In this document: positions 16,800 through 24,802 of the stretch, piece after piece
Numbering within the stretch: position 1 is the stretch's first letter
How the letters are laid out: every line of letters starts with the position of its first letter
Source of the DNA: a virus
DNA length: 36,549 bases
IMG/VR virus record: IMGVR_UViG_3300036851_000503
Span: 1 to 36,549 of that record
Direction: 5' to 3' (one strand)
Program-made: the position numbers and the translations under genes
The notes under the pieces: generated by a model
The model's input: only the letters and a program-made list of their open reading frames with translations
Database searches by the model: none
What the model was told of the DNA's origin: nothing

Positions 16800-18125
16800 T
16801 TATTGAGACATTGGAACAATAACGCGCATCGAGTAATCGGGAACAATTAAGCTTCCCCATACCGACATGAATTTAAAGCCCATTTGATTTTGATCAAACA
16901 ATGCACCATAGCACAGACAGATCGACGCACCTGATTCTTCATCCATTTTTGAAGATGAATAGAAAGGTGATTGATCAGGCAATTGAGGCATTGCAACAAA
17001 GAATGCATCATCATTAATCACACCACCTGCTCTATGAGAAGGTAAGAAAGTAATTTGCATACCTGCAGCAATTGCATGGTTAATGTTTTTGTTTTGGCCA
17101 CCGGCCCAATTCAATGCTGGAGTAATGTTAAAAGTAACAGTACCACCACTTGAAGCTGCATCTGCAGTTACACGGAATTGCACAGGATTAACAGATTCTG
17201 ATGTGCCATTATTAATAAATGTCAAATAACGCATATCAGGTTGACCACTCACACCATCATTAAATTCACCCATATCGCCTGAGAAGATTGCTGTACTTGA
17301 AGTACCCGCACCTGAACATGTGATTTGAGTAACCGCTTGACCTGTTTGATCATTTGTTGAAACGACTGTTAATACAGTTCCTGCTACTCCTAAAGTACCC
17401 GAAGTATGTGTGGGTAATAAGTTTGATTGATAATAATTAACAGGAGGAGTACCGAAAGTACCAACTACCCAATTATCAGCAATTTCATTATTACGATTGT
17501 TAGCAAATTGTGTTAATCCACTACCAACGATTGATGGAATAATATAATCAGGTAAGTAAACATTAAATTTACCATTTGCAACTGCACCATAGTTTTTATA
17601 GAACATTTGCATTTCAGCTAATTGGTTAAAGCTTGAAATTGGTGTAGTACCATTACCATAAAAACGATAAGGACCGGAAAATGTATTTTTCAAACCATAA
17701 CTTGGTGAACTTGGATCTTGATTTGTAACAGAAGAATCGAAGTTTTTACCAATGTTTGTTTCAATAGAGTTACCTAATGTAACAATCGCACCTTTTGCCA
17801 ACATTGTTGTAAATTCTTCTGCAGAATTATCAAAGTTGAATATACGTTGTTGGTTAGTAGTGCTGATTGAAACGTTACCTGCTTGATCACAAGTTAATTG
17901 TGTCAAGCGTTGAGTGATTGGTTGCCATACAGGTGCCAATCCATTTGAGTAAGTAAACTTGTAAGGAAGAGTCAAGGATACAGTGGATCCTAAATTTGCT
18001 ACCTCAGTTTGAAAATCTTTAAATTTCAAATTCGCCGTGTTTAGAAAACAACATTCGTTAAGCATGTACGCAAGCGAAGAAGGTTGGTACGTTTGGACGG
18101 CCTGCAAAATATTATTCGGAAACAT
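16800..18125 (-). CDS. P22 coat-like major capsid protein, 441 aa
   Basis: ATG 18125; an in-frame stop upstream excludes longer starts. Length is close to the P22 coat (about 430 aa). Features are an N-terminal helix-strand region (SSLAYMLNECCFLNTANLKF), a TVSLTLPYKFTYSNG strand, a spine-helix-like AEEFTTMLAKGAIVTLGNSI, a variable insertion domain, and the C-terminal block ASICLCYGALFDQNQMGFKF. The scaffold gene lies directly upstream, as in P22-like phages. No clear Shine-Dalgarno is visible. Confidence 0.78.
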   Translation of the reverse strand: MFPNNILQAVQTYQPSSLAYMLNECCFLNTANLKFKDFQTEVANLGSTVSLTLPYKFTYSNGLAPVWQPITQRLTQLTCDQAGNVSISTTNQQRIFNFDNSAEEFTTMLAKGAIVTLGNSIETNIGKNFDSSVTNQDPSSPSYGLKNTFSGPYRFYGNGTTPISSFNQLAEMQMFYKNYGAVANGKFNVYLPDYIIPSIVGSGLTQFANNRNNEIADNWVVGTFGTPPVNYYQSNLLPTHTSGTLGVAGTVLTVVSTNDQTGQAVTQITCSGAGTSSTAIFSGDMGEFNDGVSGQPDMRYLTFINNGTSESVNPVQFRVTADAASSGGTVTFNITPALNWAGGQNKNINHAIAAGMQITFLPSHRAGGVINDDAFFVAMPQLPDQSPFYSSSKMDEESGASICLCYGALFDQNQMGFKFMSVWGSLIVPDYSMRVIVPMSQ

Positions 18126-18173
18126 ATGGGTACCCCAATGATTTTTAATCCATTAAAAAACATTGAGTCGTGG

Positions 18174-19010
18174 CTATTTTTTCGAGCTTTTAAACATTGC
18201 TCGATAGTCCGAAACAGACCTTGTGCCATTACTCAAACCTACATTTGTTTGACGCATTTGACTCAAAGGCTCATTTGGAACTCGAACATTTGCAGCTTCT
18301 TGGGCATTCTTAATTGATTGCGCCAATCGTTGCATTTCGATAATAGCATCGGGACCTGATCTTTCAGCTAAACTTTCCAGATTAGCCATCTTAATTCGAT
18401 TCTTGCCTAGCTCATAAAGAACATCAGCCGCATTATCAACATGTGAAGCTAAAAGCTCTACCGTGTTAGGGAATCGAGTCAAGTTCATATCACCAGTAAC
18501 TTTCTCGAAGTCAGCGTATTTATCTTTACCCTGAGAGATCTTAGTAGTGAACTGATTTACAATTTGATTGGCATATTGTTCTTGCTGCTTTTGTTTTGTA
18601 TCAGCAATCCAACTTTCCCGATCACGTTGCACAGTTTCAGAAACAATCTTTCTAATCTCATCCTGATAATTTACAGGATTGCCCTGTGAAAATTGGCCTG
18701 GATGGCTATTTGAAAGCCCATTATCAGAATATTTTCTTTGAGCATATTCGGGTTGCTCTACAATTAGCCGTCTCTCACGTTCACTAGCTTCTTGTCTTGC
18801 GCGCCTAACTAGATCAGTTACTTCTGATTTACTATAAGTTCTTTCACTAACAGAGTCAGTTGGAGTACTTGGAGTATATTGAGATACTTCAGGTACCGCT
18901 GACGGTGTTAATACAGGTGAAGACATCCCGTCTTGACCGCCGTTCATTCCAGTTGAACTATCCATCATTTGCATCCTTGCTATTAACCCCGCAACGGTAG
19001 GCAGCATCAT
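18174..19010 (-). CDS. Capsid scaffolding protein, 278 aa
   Basis: ATG 19010 (a second ATG follows at once) with AGGTGG upstream. Disordered, Ser/Pro/Gln-rich N-terminal third, then a charged helical region (VTDLVRRARQEASERERRL; IRKIVSETVQRDRESW) and a C-terminal helix-turn region ending in basic FKSSKK. The block ADFEKVTGDMNLTRFPNTVE is seen in scaffold proteins of P22-like podoviruses. Directly precedes the capsid gene. Confidence 0.75.
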   Translation of the reverse strand: MMLPTVAGLIARMQMMDSSTGMNGGQDGMSSPVLTPSAVPEVSQYTPSTPTDSVSERTYSKSEVTDLVRRARQEASERERRLIVEQPEYAQRKYSDNGLSNSHPGQFSQGNPVNYQDEIRKIVSETVQRDRESWIADTKQKQQEQYANQIVNQFTTKISQGKDKYADFEKVTGDMNLTRFPNTVELLASHVDNAADVLYELGKNRIKMANLESLAERSGPDAIIEMQRLAQSIKNAQEAANVRVPNEPLSQMRQTNVGLSNGTRSVSDYRAMFKSSKK

Positions 19011-19111
19011 GCCACCACCTTTTTACGATAAAGGTATCGGACTATTACCGCGTCACCGTACCCTGAACTCTATATAACCTATTCAAATATTGCAAAATAG
19101 GATGAAAAGAA

Positions 19112-19133
19112 ATACAGTTTTATGCTGTATAAT
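19112..19133 (+). promoter_or_regulatory. Candidate promoter -10 with overlapping operator
   Basis: A perfect TATAAT at 19128-19133 overlaps an inverted repeat ATACAG (19112-19117) and CTGTAT (19125-19130), spacer 7. No good -35 is seen. It lies 44 bases before the AlpA-like gene, which may repress itself here. Confidence 0.5.
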
Positions 19134-19176
19134 ATGCAAATTATTATATTTTAATAACTAAATAGGAGAGCACTGG

Positions 19177-19377
19177 ATGCTTGAAATCTTTGGAAAAAAA
19201 TATGTAGCGAGCAAAGAAGCAGCTGCATTATTGGGTCATTCTAAATCATGGTTAGAAAAAATGAGAGGTGTAAAAAAAAGTCCGCCTTATATGCAGATTC
19301 ATGGAAAAGGAAAAGTTTATTACGATTATGAAAAACTAAAAGAATGGATAGAGAAAAATAAAAAAGAAGTATATTAA
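19177..19377 (+). CDS. AlpA/excisionase-like helix-turn-helix protein, 66 aa
   Basis: ATG after AGGAG, the only plus-strand gene within the late operon. The fold is the MerR-type winged helix of AlpA/Xis-like DNA-binding proteins: SKEAAALLGHSKSWLEKM is the helix-turn-helix (about residues 12-29), SPPYMQIHGKGKVYYD the wing with the family's KxxY-type end, and LKEWIEKNK the last helix. It has a private promoter/operator upstream and a bidirectional terminator at its stop. It may regulate late genes; excision is less likely as no integrase is seen. Confidence 0.75.
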   Translation: MLEIFGKKYVASKEAAALLGHSKSWLEKMRGVKKSPPYMQIHGKGKVYYDYEKLKEWIEKNKKEVY

Positions 19378-19409
19378 AAAAATGGCCAATAAATTTTTGG
19401 CCATTTTTT
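19377..19409. terminator. Bidirectional rho-independent terminator
   Basis: A 13-bp perfect stem AAAAAATGGCCAA (19377-19389) and TTGGCCATTTTTT (19397-19409) with a 7-nt loop, flanked by A and T runs on both strands. It lies between the convergent AlpA-like gene and the minus-strand structural gene, and can end both transcripts. Confidence 0.85.
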
Positions 19410-19423
19410 CATTATTATTATTA

Positions 19424-20413
19424 TTATGGAGTAGTACCAGATACTGCAATCCATTGAATACGAGAGCCGGCGCCGGGATCTGCTGTACAATTTATTTGAA
19501 ATGAATCTACAGCTGCCAATATATCAATAACTGATGATGGATTAGGTGTAGGACCCCAGAAACCAGCTGTTATTATATAAGCAGCCGTTATTCCAACAGC
19601 AGGAATAGTATAAAAAGTTCCAGACCCACCAAATGTACCTGAAATCCCTGAATTCATTACTAAAGCACCACCTAAAGTGCCTGTAGTATCCTGAAACATA
19701 GCTAGAGCACCAGAGGTAACAGTTCCATCCGTCATAGCAACCGTGCTTAGAGCTGTATTTGAAGGTGTATAACCTGCTGCAATTTTTCCAGTAGTTCCTG
19801 AAAATTTAGGAATTGTATTAGTAGTAACTGCTCCTGTTATATTTACAAGTTGTCCTGTAGCGGCCCCTACATCAGGAATACTATAAACAGTTGCTTGCGC
19901 ATGAGATGCATTGCTAATAATTACATTAGTATTTCCAGAATTTGATACTGCTTCAATCTGCAAAGATCCTGTCGCAGCAGTTGCTGGAAAGGATGCTAAT
20001 ACTCCTTGCACTCCTGAAAGACCGGCTTGAAGATTGCCCGCATTAACCGCTGTGGCCACATCTTCAGTAATATCCCCATTAGTATTAGAATAAACAGCAA
20101 TATGATTTACAATTGTTGGAAGTGTAGCATTCACCCCAGTTGCAGATGTATATTCAGATAATGTAATAGTTCCATTTGAAATACTTACTATAAATATTCC
20201 AAAAGAACCAGTTGCTGGATTATTTCCAGTACATGCATAGTTTACAAAAAGCACATCTCCTTGACCTACCGGATTTGCCATCAGCCCTTTAAATTGATTC
20301 AAATAACCTGCTGCTGTTAAAGTCGCAAGATTTGCAGTAGTAGCTAAAAACTTTACATTTGTGAAGTTGCCTACTTGACCGATAATAGGCGAAGGACCGC
20401 TGAGCAAAGACAT
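19424..20413 (-). CDS. Fibre-like virion protein, 329 aa
   Basis: ATG 20413. Beta-rich Thr/Ser/Ala/Gly sequence with no cysteine cluster: starts MSLLSGPSPIIGQVGNFTNV, has a central helix-poor region (NAGNLQAGLSGVQGVLASFP) and fibre-like GTTGKIAAGYTPSNTALSTV. The composition is shared with the tail fibres, but it sits between the small late genes and the scaffold, and a terminator follows. It may be a head fibre or decoration protein. Family not recognised. Confidence 0.6.
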   Translation of the reverse strand: MSLLSGPSPIIGQVGNFTNVKFLATTANLATLTAAGYLNQFKGLMANPVGQGDVLFVNYACTGNNPATGSFGIFIVSISNGTITLSEYTSATGVNATLPTIVNHIAVYSNTNGDITEDVATAVNAGNLQAGLSGVQGVLASFPATAATGSLQIEAVSNSGNTNVIISNASHAQATVYSIPDVGAATGQLVNITGAVTTNTIPKFSGTTGKIAAGYTPSNTALSTVAMTDGTVTSGALAMFQDTTGTLGGALVMNSGISGTFGGSGTFYTIPAVGITAAYIITAGFWGPTPNPSSVIDILAAVDSFQINCTADPGAGSRIQWIAVSGTTP

Positions 20414-20441
20414 AATATTCTTCCTTGAATAAAATGATTAA

Positions 20442-20591
20442 TTATTTTTTGCGACGAGTAGTTGATACTTCAGGTGCTTTGTAACCTACTTTGTCATTAG
20501 GACCTTGTTTTGTTACATTGCCTAATTCGTTTTGAGTAGTACCTGAGATTCTATCTTGGAAAGTTGTACTTAATTTTCGCGTATCTTTCAT
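20442..20591 (-). CDS. Small basic structural-region protein, 49 aa
   Basis: ATG 20591 with AAGGATGCTGCC upstream. Short polar product (MKDTRKLSTTFQDRISGTTQ ... STTRRKK) with a basic C-terminus, 28 bases before the fibre-like gene. It is probably genuine because of the ribosome-binding site and operon spacing. Function unknown. Confidence 0.6.
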   Translation of the reverse strand: MKDTRKLSTTFQDRISGTTQNELGNVTKQGPNDKVGYKAPEVSTTRRKK

Positions 20592-20664
20592 GGCAGCATC
20601 CTTGCTTGAGTTAAACTGGGGTTATTATGAGCTACTATTGATCTTACAGTCAATCTGTGTCGGT

Positions 20665-20958
20665 CTATTCAGATAAATGCCTTATAAATTCATCCAGACT
20701 TACAATTGTGGTTGTATTTTTCCCGCTCATCCTAGAGACCATATCGGCTTTTCTGCCCGCAGTAATATTATTCTGAGCACGAATATATTTATTGTCTACA
20801 GGCCAGCATTCTTTGGATGCATCAAGAAAACAAACCCATAGCAGAGAAGATTCTATCCCATAGTCAATAATTGCATGAGCAATCCCTTTTCCACCTTTAC
20901 AGCTATCATGGGATTCAATATAGACGGGAATAGAAGGATTAAGTTGCAAGATTGTCAT
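20665..20958 (-). CDS. Conserved-type small phage protein, 97 aa
   Basis: ATG 20958 overlaps the stop of the upstream gene. The order PVYIESHDSCKGGKGIAHAI - LLWVCFLDASKECWPVDN - RAQNNITAGR is reminiscent of a short family common in podovirus and siphovirus late operons (compact beta fold; WVVxLD...CWxVPNPxVR). Function of that family is unknown to me. Recognition is from memory of the pattern. Confidence 0.65.
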   Translation of the reverse strand: MTILQLNPSIPVYIESHDSCKGGKGIAHAIIDYGIESSLLWVCFLDASKECWPVDNKYIRAQNNITAGRKADMVSRMSGKNTTTIVSLDEFIRHLSE

Positions 20959-21137
20959 TTCTTCTTCATACCTTTCAATGTTTCCGCAAGACGTGATCGC
21001 TGACCCAATTTTCCACCTTTCTTGGCCGCTTTATCTAAAATTTTTTCAGGAATTTTCTTACCTTCTTTAATGCCTAATTCTTTATGTAAAGCACCTGGTT
21101 TTTTAATTGCTTTTTTAATCCATTTTTTATCTACCAT
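20955..21137 (-). CDS. Lys-rich small phage protein (KPGALHK type), 60 aa
   Basis: ATG 21137, AAGGAG upstream. Highly basic (about one third Lys/Arg) with the motif IKKPGALHKELGIKEGKKIP and KKGGKLGQRSRLAETLKGM, a recurrent small phage protein pattern. It may bind nucleic acid or serve as a packaged basic peptide; not demonstrated. Overlaps the next gene by 4 bases. Confidence 0.7.
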   Translation of the reverse strand: MVDKKWIKKAIKKPGALHKELGIKEGKKIPEKILDKAAKKGGKLGQRSRLAETLKGMKKK

Positions 21138-21138
21138 T

Positions 21139-21318
21139 TTATTCTCCTTCTTTTAAATCTTTTAATACATAGTCACCCAGTGTTAACAAAGTACAAAGAA
21201 AATCATAGAATATATCAATATTTTTATTTTCAATATTCATGGATGTAATATCACGAAATTGATACTTTAGATCTTCTATAAACAGCTCAAATTTTAAAAT
21301 GTTAGCTCTATTAATCAT
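21139..21318 (-). CDS. Small acidic helical protein, 59 aa
   Basis: ATG 21318, overlapping the stop of the gene upstream. Acidic helical product with many Ile, Leu, Phe, Asp and Glu (MINRANILKFELFIEDLKY at the start). No family. The tight overlap suggests translational coupling with the membrane peptide before it. Confidence 0.55.
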   Translation of the reverse strand: MINRANILKFELFIEDLKYQFRDITSMNIENKNIDIFYDFLCTLLTLGDYVLKDLKEGE

Positions 21319-21446
21319 GGTTTTTTTATCTCTTTTATAAATTCGAAAATCTTATCCATAACAGAAAGTCCCATCAATATAATAAAATAAATAGAAATCA
21401 TTATTAATATCAAATACCATAGATTTTCTGCGAGTATCTTTAACAT
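21315..21446 (-). CDS. Single-pass membrane peptide, 43 aa
   Basis: ATG 21446. A hydrophobic stretch at about residues 9-29 (NLWYLILIMISIYFIILMG) is followed by a charged tail ending IKEIKKP. It overlaps the next start by 4 bases (ATGA). A small membrane protein in a late operon could assist lysis or exclusion, without direct evidence. Confidence 0.5.
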   Translation of the reverse strand: MLKILAENLWYLILIMISIYFIILMGLSVMDKIFEFIKEIKKP

Positions 21447-21461
21447 TTCAAATTTCCATTA

Positions 21462-21887
21462 TTAAAAATAGTATCTAGGATAATCATCATATCCACACAT
21501 TGAATTTACACATTTTATGCAAAATTTTTCATCTTCATTTTCTGAAAAAAATTTATTAAAATCTACCTCATAAGATCTTCTCTTACATCTAACACATTTT
21601 GGATGTTTTGAAATTTTTACTTCAATTTCATATCTATCCCCATCATTATCTTCTAATAATTTTATACACACATCTGATACATTAAAAAAATATATTAATT
21701 CACCTAATGTAGTATAAAGTGCACCTTGTAAATATGCATATCTTTCTGAATCTTTGGTAATAGAAATAATTACTTCAGCATCAATACTTCCACCTATTTC
21801 TTTTGATTTTCTTAATTCTTCCAATTTATAATTAACTTCGTTTCGTAAAGGAAGAAGTATATCTATAATTGAACAACTTTTATTCAT
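21462..21887 (-). CDS. Free-standing homologue of the isoleucyl-tRNA synthetase C-terminal zinc domain, 141 aa
   Basis: ATG 21887. The protein aligns along its whole length with the extreme C-terminus of bacterial IleRS. LLPLRNEVNYKLEELRKSKE with IGGSIDAEV matches the EVNKALEQAR...GSSLEA helix. FFNVSDV matches the strand before the linker. CVRC (98, 101) and CIKC (123, 126) match the two Cys pairs of the IleRS zinc finger; the Trp after the first pair is replaced by Lys. No catalytic HIGH/KMSKS core is present. In IleRS this zinc region contributes to tRNA recognition. A role in sequestering tRNA-Ile or tuning host IleRS is inference. Lies between small basic and membrane genes of the late operon. 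Confidence 0.8.
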   Translation of the reverse strand: MNKSCSIIDILLPLRNEVNYKLEELRKSKEIGGSIDAEVIISITKDSERYAYLQGALYTTLGELIYFFNVSDVCIKLLEDNDGDRYEIEVKISKHPKCVRCKRRSYEVDFNKFFSENEDEKFCIKCVNSMCGYDDYPRYYF

Positions 21888-22042
21888 TATTTCTTCTTCT
21901 TATCTTTCTTGTCTATTTTTTTATCTTCGCGTGCTTCTGAGTATGCAATCGCAACGGCTTGTTTTTTTGGTTTCCCGCGCTTTACTTCTGTTTTTATATT
22001 TTCTTTAAATGCTTTTAGGGATTTACTTTTTTTCAATGGCAT
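21887..22042 (-). CDS. DUF6496-like basic small protein, 51 aa
   Basis: ATG 22042 overlaps the upstream stop. Motif order MPLKKSKSLKAFKENIKTE - KRGKPKKQAVAIAYSEAR matches the short phage/bacterial pattern I know as DUF6496 (NIKTEMKAGKPKKQAVAIAL). Lys-rich tail. Function unknown; nucleic-acid binding is plausible from charge. The stop overlaps the start of the IleRS-domain gene by one base, so the two are probably co-translated. Confidence 0.72.
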   Translation of the reverse strand: MPLKKSKSLKAFKENIKTEVKRGKPKKQAVAIAYSEAREDKKIDKKDKKKK

Positions 22043-22044
22043 AA

Positions 22045-22173
22045 TTATCTCCTCTTTGATTTTATTTCTTTAGCATTTAATTTACCTTTTGATACTTTAA
22101 TCATTACTTCTTCTTTTGGTTTTTTTCCAGTTTCAGTTACTTTACCAAAGGCTGCTTTCTTTTTATCTTTCAT
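22045..22173 (-). CDS. Small basic protein, 42 aa
   Basis: ATG 22173, with GAGGAGAAATAAA-type purine sequence upstream. Lys-rich (MKDKKKAAFGKVTETGKKPK), with a C-terminal KGKLNAKEIKSKRR. No domain; part of a tandem set of basic mini-proteins after the portal gene. Confidence 0.6.
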   Translation of the reverse strand: MKDKKKAAFGKVTETGKKPKEEVMIKVSKGKLNAKEIKSKRR

Positions 22174-22209
22174 TTTTATTTCTCCTCGTTAAAATGTTCT
22201 GCAAATTCA

Positions 22210-22392
22210 CTAAAAATAGATGCAATATTTTTTTTTAGAAATGGGAATTTCGTTTTTTAAAAGCGTCATATTAAAATTTTCACCATACATATTAATATTT
22301 ATAATGAATAAATCTTCATTCCAAGTACTCCAAATATGAATACTTTCTTTATCTATTTCTCTAAATTCATCTGTGTTTTTATCTATAGACAC
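22210..22392 (-). CDS. Small hypothetical protein, 60 aa
   Basis: GTG start at 22392 with AGGAG 7 bases upstream. Mixed beta-type sequence with several Trp, Ile and Asn residues (IHIWSTWNEDLFIININMYG). No family recognised. Spacing to the upstream gene is 2 bases. Confidence 0.5.
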   Translation of the reverse strand: MSIDKNTDEFREIDKESIHIWSTWNEDLFIININMYGENFNMTLLKNEIPISKKKYCIYF

Positions 22393-22394
22393 TT

Positions 22395-22577
22395 CTATCT
22401 CCTTTTAACGCGAGAATATACTTCATTGTCATAGAATTTCTCTATTTCACTACTTTTTGCACCATGCGTATGATCCCGAACCGCCATTTCAAACTGGCGT
22501 TCATTCATCTTATACTTATTCATGAGTTCACTAGGTTTTCCTTGAGTGACTTCATAATAGCTTAATTTCTTTGTCAT
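22395..22577 (-). CDS. Small hypothetical protein, 60 aa
   Basis: ATG 22577, 9 bases after the portal stop. Helical, charged product (VTQGKPSELMNKYKMNERQF) ending in basic VKRR. Nothing characteristic is visible; position suggests a head-assembly accessory or neck-region factor. Confidence 0.55.
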   Translation of the reverse strand: MTKKLSYYEVTQGKPSELMNKYKMNERQFEMAVRDHTHGAKSSEIEKFYDNEVYSRVKRR

Positions 22578-22586
22578 ATGAAACTC

Positions 22587-24767
22587 CTATTTATCTTTTT
22601 TATATTTTTTCACAGGTTTTTCTTTTGTATCGGCTGTTTTTTTCTCTTTTTCATGCCTGTGCTGCATATCTCTTTCTGCTCTATCATCTTCGATCATATC
22701 TTTTCTATGCTGATGGCCCAAATCTAGCATTTCTAGAGATTTATCGGCAAGTACAGTTGAATGTTCAATATGTGCTTTATGAAGTTCCATAGCATCTTTC
22801 TTAGCCGACATATGAAGATCTGCATCCAGTTTAGTATGCTCTAGATCAAGTTTTAGCATATCAATCATGTGTTGTTTTTGCATCTTCTCTTGTTCTAAAT
22901 GCAGTTTCTGCATCTCAATCTGATTTCTCATCATTATAGGATTTAGCTGGCGTTGCGCTTGTTGCATTGCCATCTGTTTTTGTTGTTCTAACTGCTGGGT
23001 AAACTCTTGTACTTCTTCTTTGAGTTGCTCAATCCCTCTACCTTCCATGTTATCCAGTAAGAAATTAATACCTTTCTCACCAATAAATTGCTGGAATATT
23101 TGAGACATTCCCATAAGCTCTTTTACCATCATAATGGTACGTGATTTCTGAACTTGGAAAGAAGCGCCTGCTTTTATCTTTACATTAAGAAGCCCATCTT
23201 CATAGTCGAACTTTCCTACTTCCGGTTCATTAATACGCGTATATTCTCGCTTTCCTTCGGCGGTTCTAATAGGAATTGATCGAGGTGTAGTGTTGTATTT
23301 AGGAAACAATTCTACATAAATCTGTGCGCATCTTTCAATTCCTTCCAAGAAACCAACCATATAAGGCATTGCAGCTGCATTGGATTGGGTAGCTGATTCT
23401 ACAACTGCCACACCTGATAGCTGATTATTATTTATTCCAAGAGAGGCATCATAATTGCCCAGAATTTGCTGCATAAGAGAATCCACCACCGTAAATCCTT
23501 GGATAATCTCAGGAGGTGCAGGAATTTTAGGAACAGGTGTAATAGGATTAAGAATAGGCATATTAGGATTGTTTTCATGAACAGAGTTATAAACAATTGC
23601 ACTTGCATGTTGACCGTCAATAATAGCACGTCTGAATTCAGGTTCTTTAGGGAGTGCTTCTTTGGCGATCATCCATTTGTGCTGTACCTCGTTCTCAACT
23701 GCGTTGCTCCACGAGCTGCCACAGAAGTTCTTCATCTTCTGCGCATCTTTGGCATGGTATATGTAAGGTTTTGTGAACTGATAAGTTTCTCCATCATTGC
23801 CTTGTTTTAAATACTCAGAATTACCTGAGAAGAAAACAAGGGGAAGCATAGTATAATCAGTTTTTACATATTCCAATACTTTATTAGCAATTACTCTATA
23901 ACGCACTATTTCTTCTTTAAATGTTTTTCGAGGTTTTCCAACCATTTGCGAAGGAAGAGATATCTCATCACGTAATTCCCAGTCTTTAATCATAGCCTGG
24001 TATTCATCATAACGCATGGTTGTGATCTTGCCGGTCTCATCACGAACACTACAAATTTTGAAATGCTTTTTACGCTTTTCATAGTAATCTGCGATTATGA
24101 CAATCTCTTTCACGCCATTTTTATAAGACCAGTTAAATCCATCAAGTGTATTTGCATAAGCTAAACTTTTTACATCAACACCAGGATATTCACGTTCAAA
24201 TTCTGATTTCTCCATAGGAAAGAACTCAACACAGAATCTTCCGTCTCCCTTATGAGATCTACGAGCCATTGGATCAAATGCACATAATGTAGGATCAAAT
24301 ACACGATCAAGACATATCTCTTGCTGCATAGACATCGGAGACTTATATTCAGTCGTAATCTTGGCAACACTAAATCCTCCCACAAGCAAATCTTTCCATA
24401 GGCAGAATTTCAAAGCAGATGCAGAATCATCGTTGATAATATGATTCATATGCATTTCAAGACTTTTTATTACCTGAACTTCAACCTTATCAGTTTCATC
24501 CGATGAAATCTCAATAGAAGGCTCTTGCTTTGAGAACTCACCTAAAAGCCTATCTACATACGCATGGAGAATATTAAACTCCGTGTCAGGCTTTCCCATA
24601 CCATTTAAAGAAGCCCGTTCAGCATCGCTCCAGTTCGTTTTAAACAGGAACATCTTGAATTCATTAAAGCGCTTGTAATTATCTTTAAAATAATCCCAGG
24701 ATTGCTTTACATCTTTCTTAATACGATCAAGTTGATCTTGATGAATTTGTGCTGGTAGGTCTCTCAT
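22587..24767 (-). CDS. P22-like portal protein, 726 aa
   Basis: ATG 24767. Dodecameric portal through which DNA enters and leaves the head. Length equals that of the P22 portal (about 725). Supporting features are the N-terminal VDRLLGEFSKQEPSIEI, the DPTLCAFDPMARRSHKGDGR wing region, ESATQSNAAAMPYMVGFLEG near residue 450, and a long Gln/Met/His/Lys-rich coiled-coil tail from about 585 to the end, which in P22 forms the barrel inside the head. TerL lies directly upstream. High Lys content in the last 20 residues. Confidence 0.85.
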   Translation of the reverse strand: MRDLPAQIHQDQLDRIKKDVKQSWDYFKDNYKRFNEFKMFLFKTNWSDAERASLNGMGKPDTEFNILHAYVDRLLGEFSKQEPSIEISSDETDKVEVQVIKSLEMHMNHIINDDSASALKFCLWKDLLVGGFSVAKITTEYKSPMSMQQEICLDRVFDPTLCAFDPMARRSHKGDGRFCVEFFPMEKSEFEREYPGVDVKSLAYANTLDGFNWSYKNGVKEIVIIADYYEKRKKHFKICSVRDETGKITTMRYDEYQAMIKDWELRDEISLPSQMVGKPRKTFKEEIVRYRVIANKVLEYVKTDYTMLPLVFFSGNSEYLKQGNDGETYQFTKPYIYHAKDAQKMKNFCGSSWSNAVENEVQHKWMIAKEALPKEPEFRRAIIDGQHASAIVYNSVHENNPNMPILNPITPVPKIPAPPEIIQGFTVVDSLMQQILGNYDASLGINNNQLSGVAVVESATQSNAAAMPYMVGFLEGIERCAQIYVELFPKYNTTPRSIPIRTAEGKREYTRINEPEVGKFDYEDGLLNVKIKAGASFQVQKSRTIMMVKELMGMSQIFQQFIGEKGINFLLDNMEGRGIEQLKEEVQEFTQQLEQQKQMAMQQAQRQLNPIMMRNQIEMQKLHLEQEKMQKQHMIDMLKLDLEHTKLDADLHMSAKKDAMELHKAHIEHSTVLADKSLEMLDLGHQHRKDMIEDDRAERDMQHRHEKEKKTADTKEKPVKKYKKDK

Positions 24768-24802
24768 AACACATCCTTGTATTTTATTTTAAAAATAATA
24801 TT

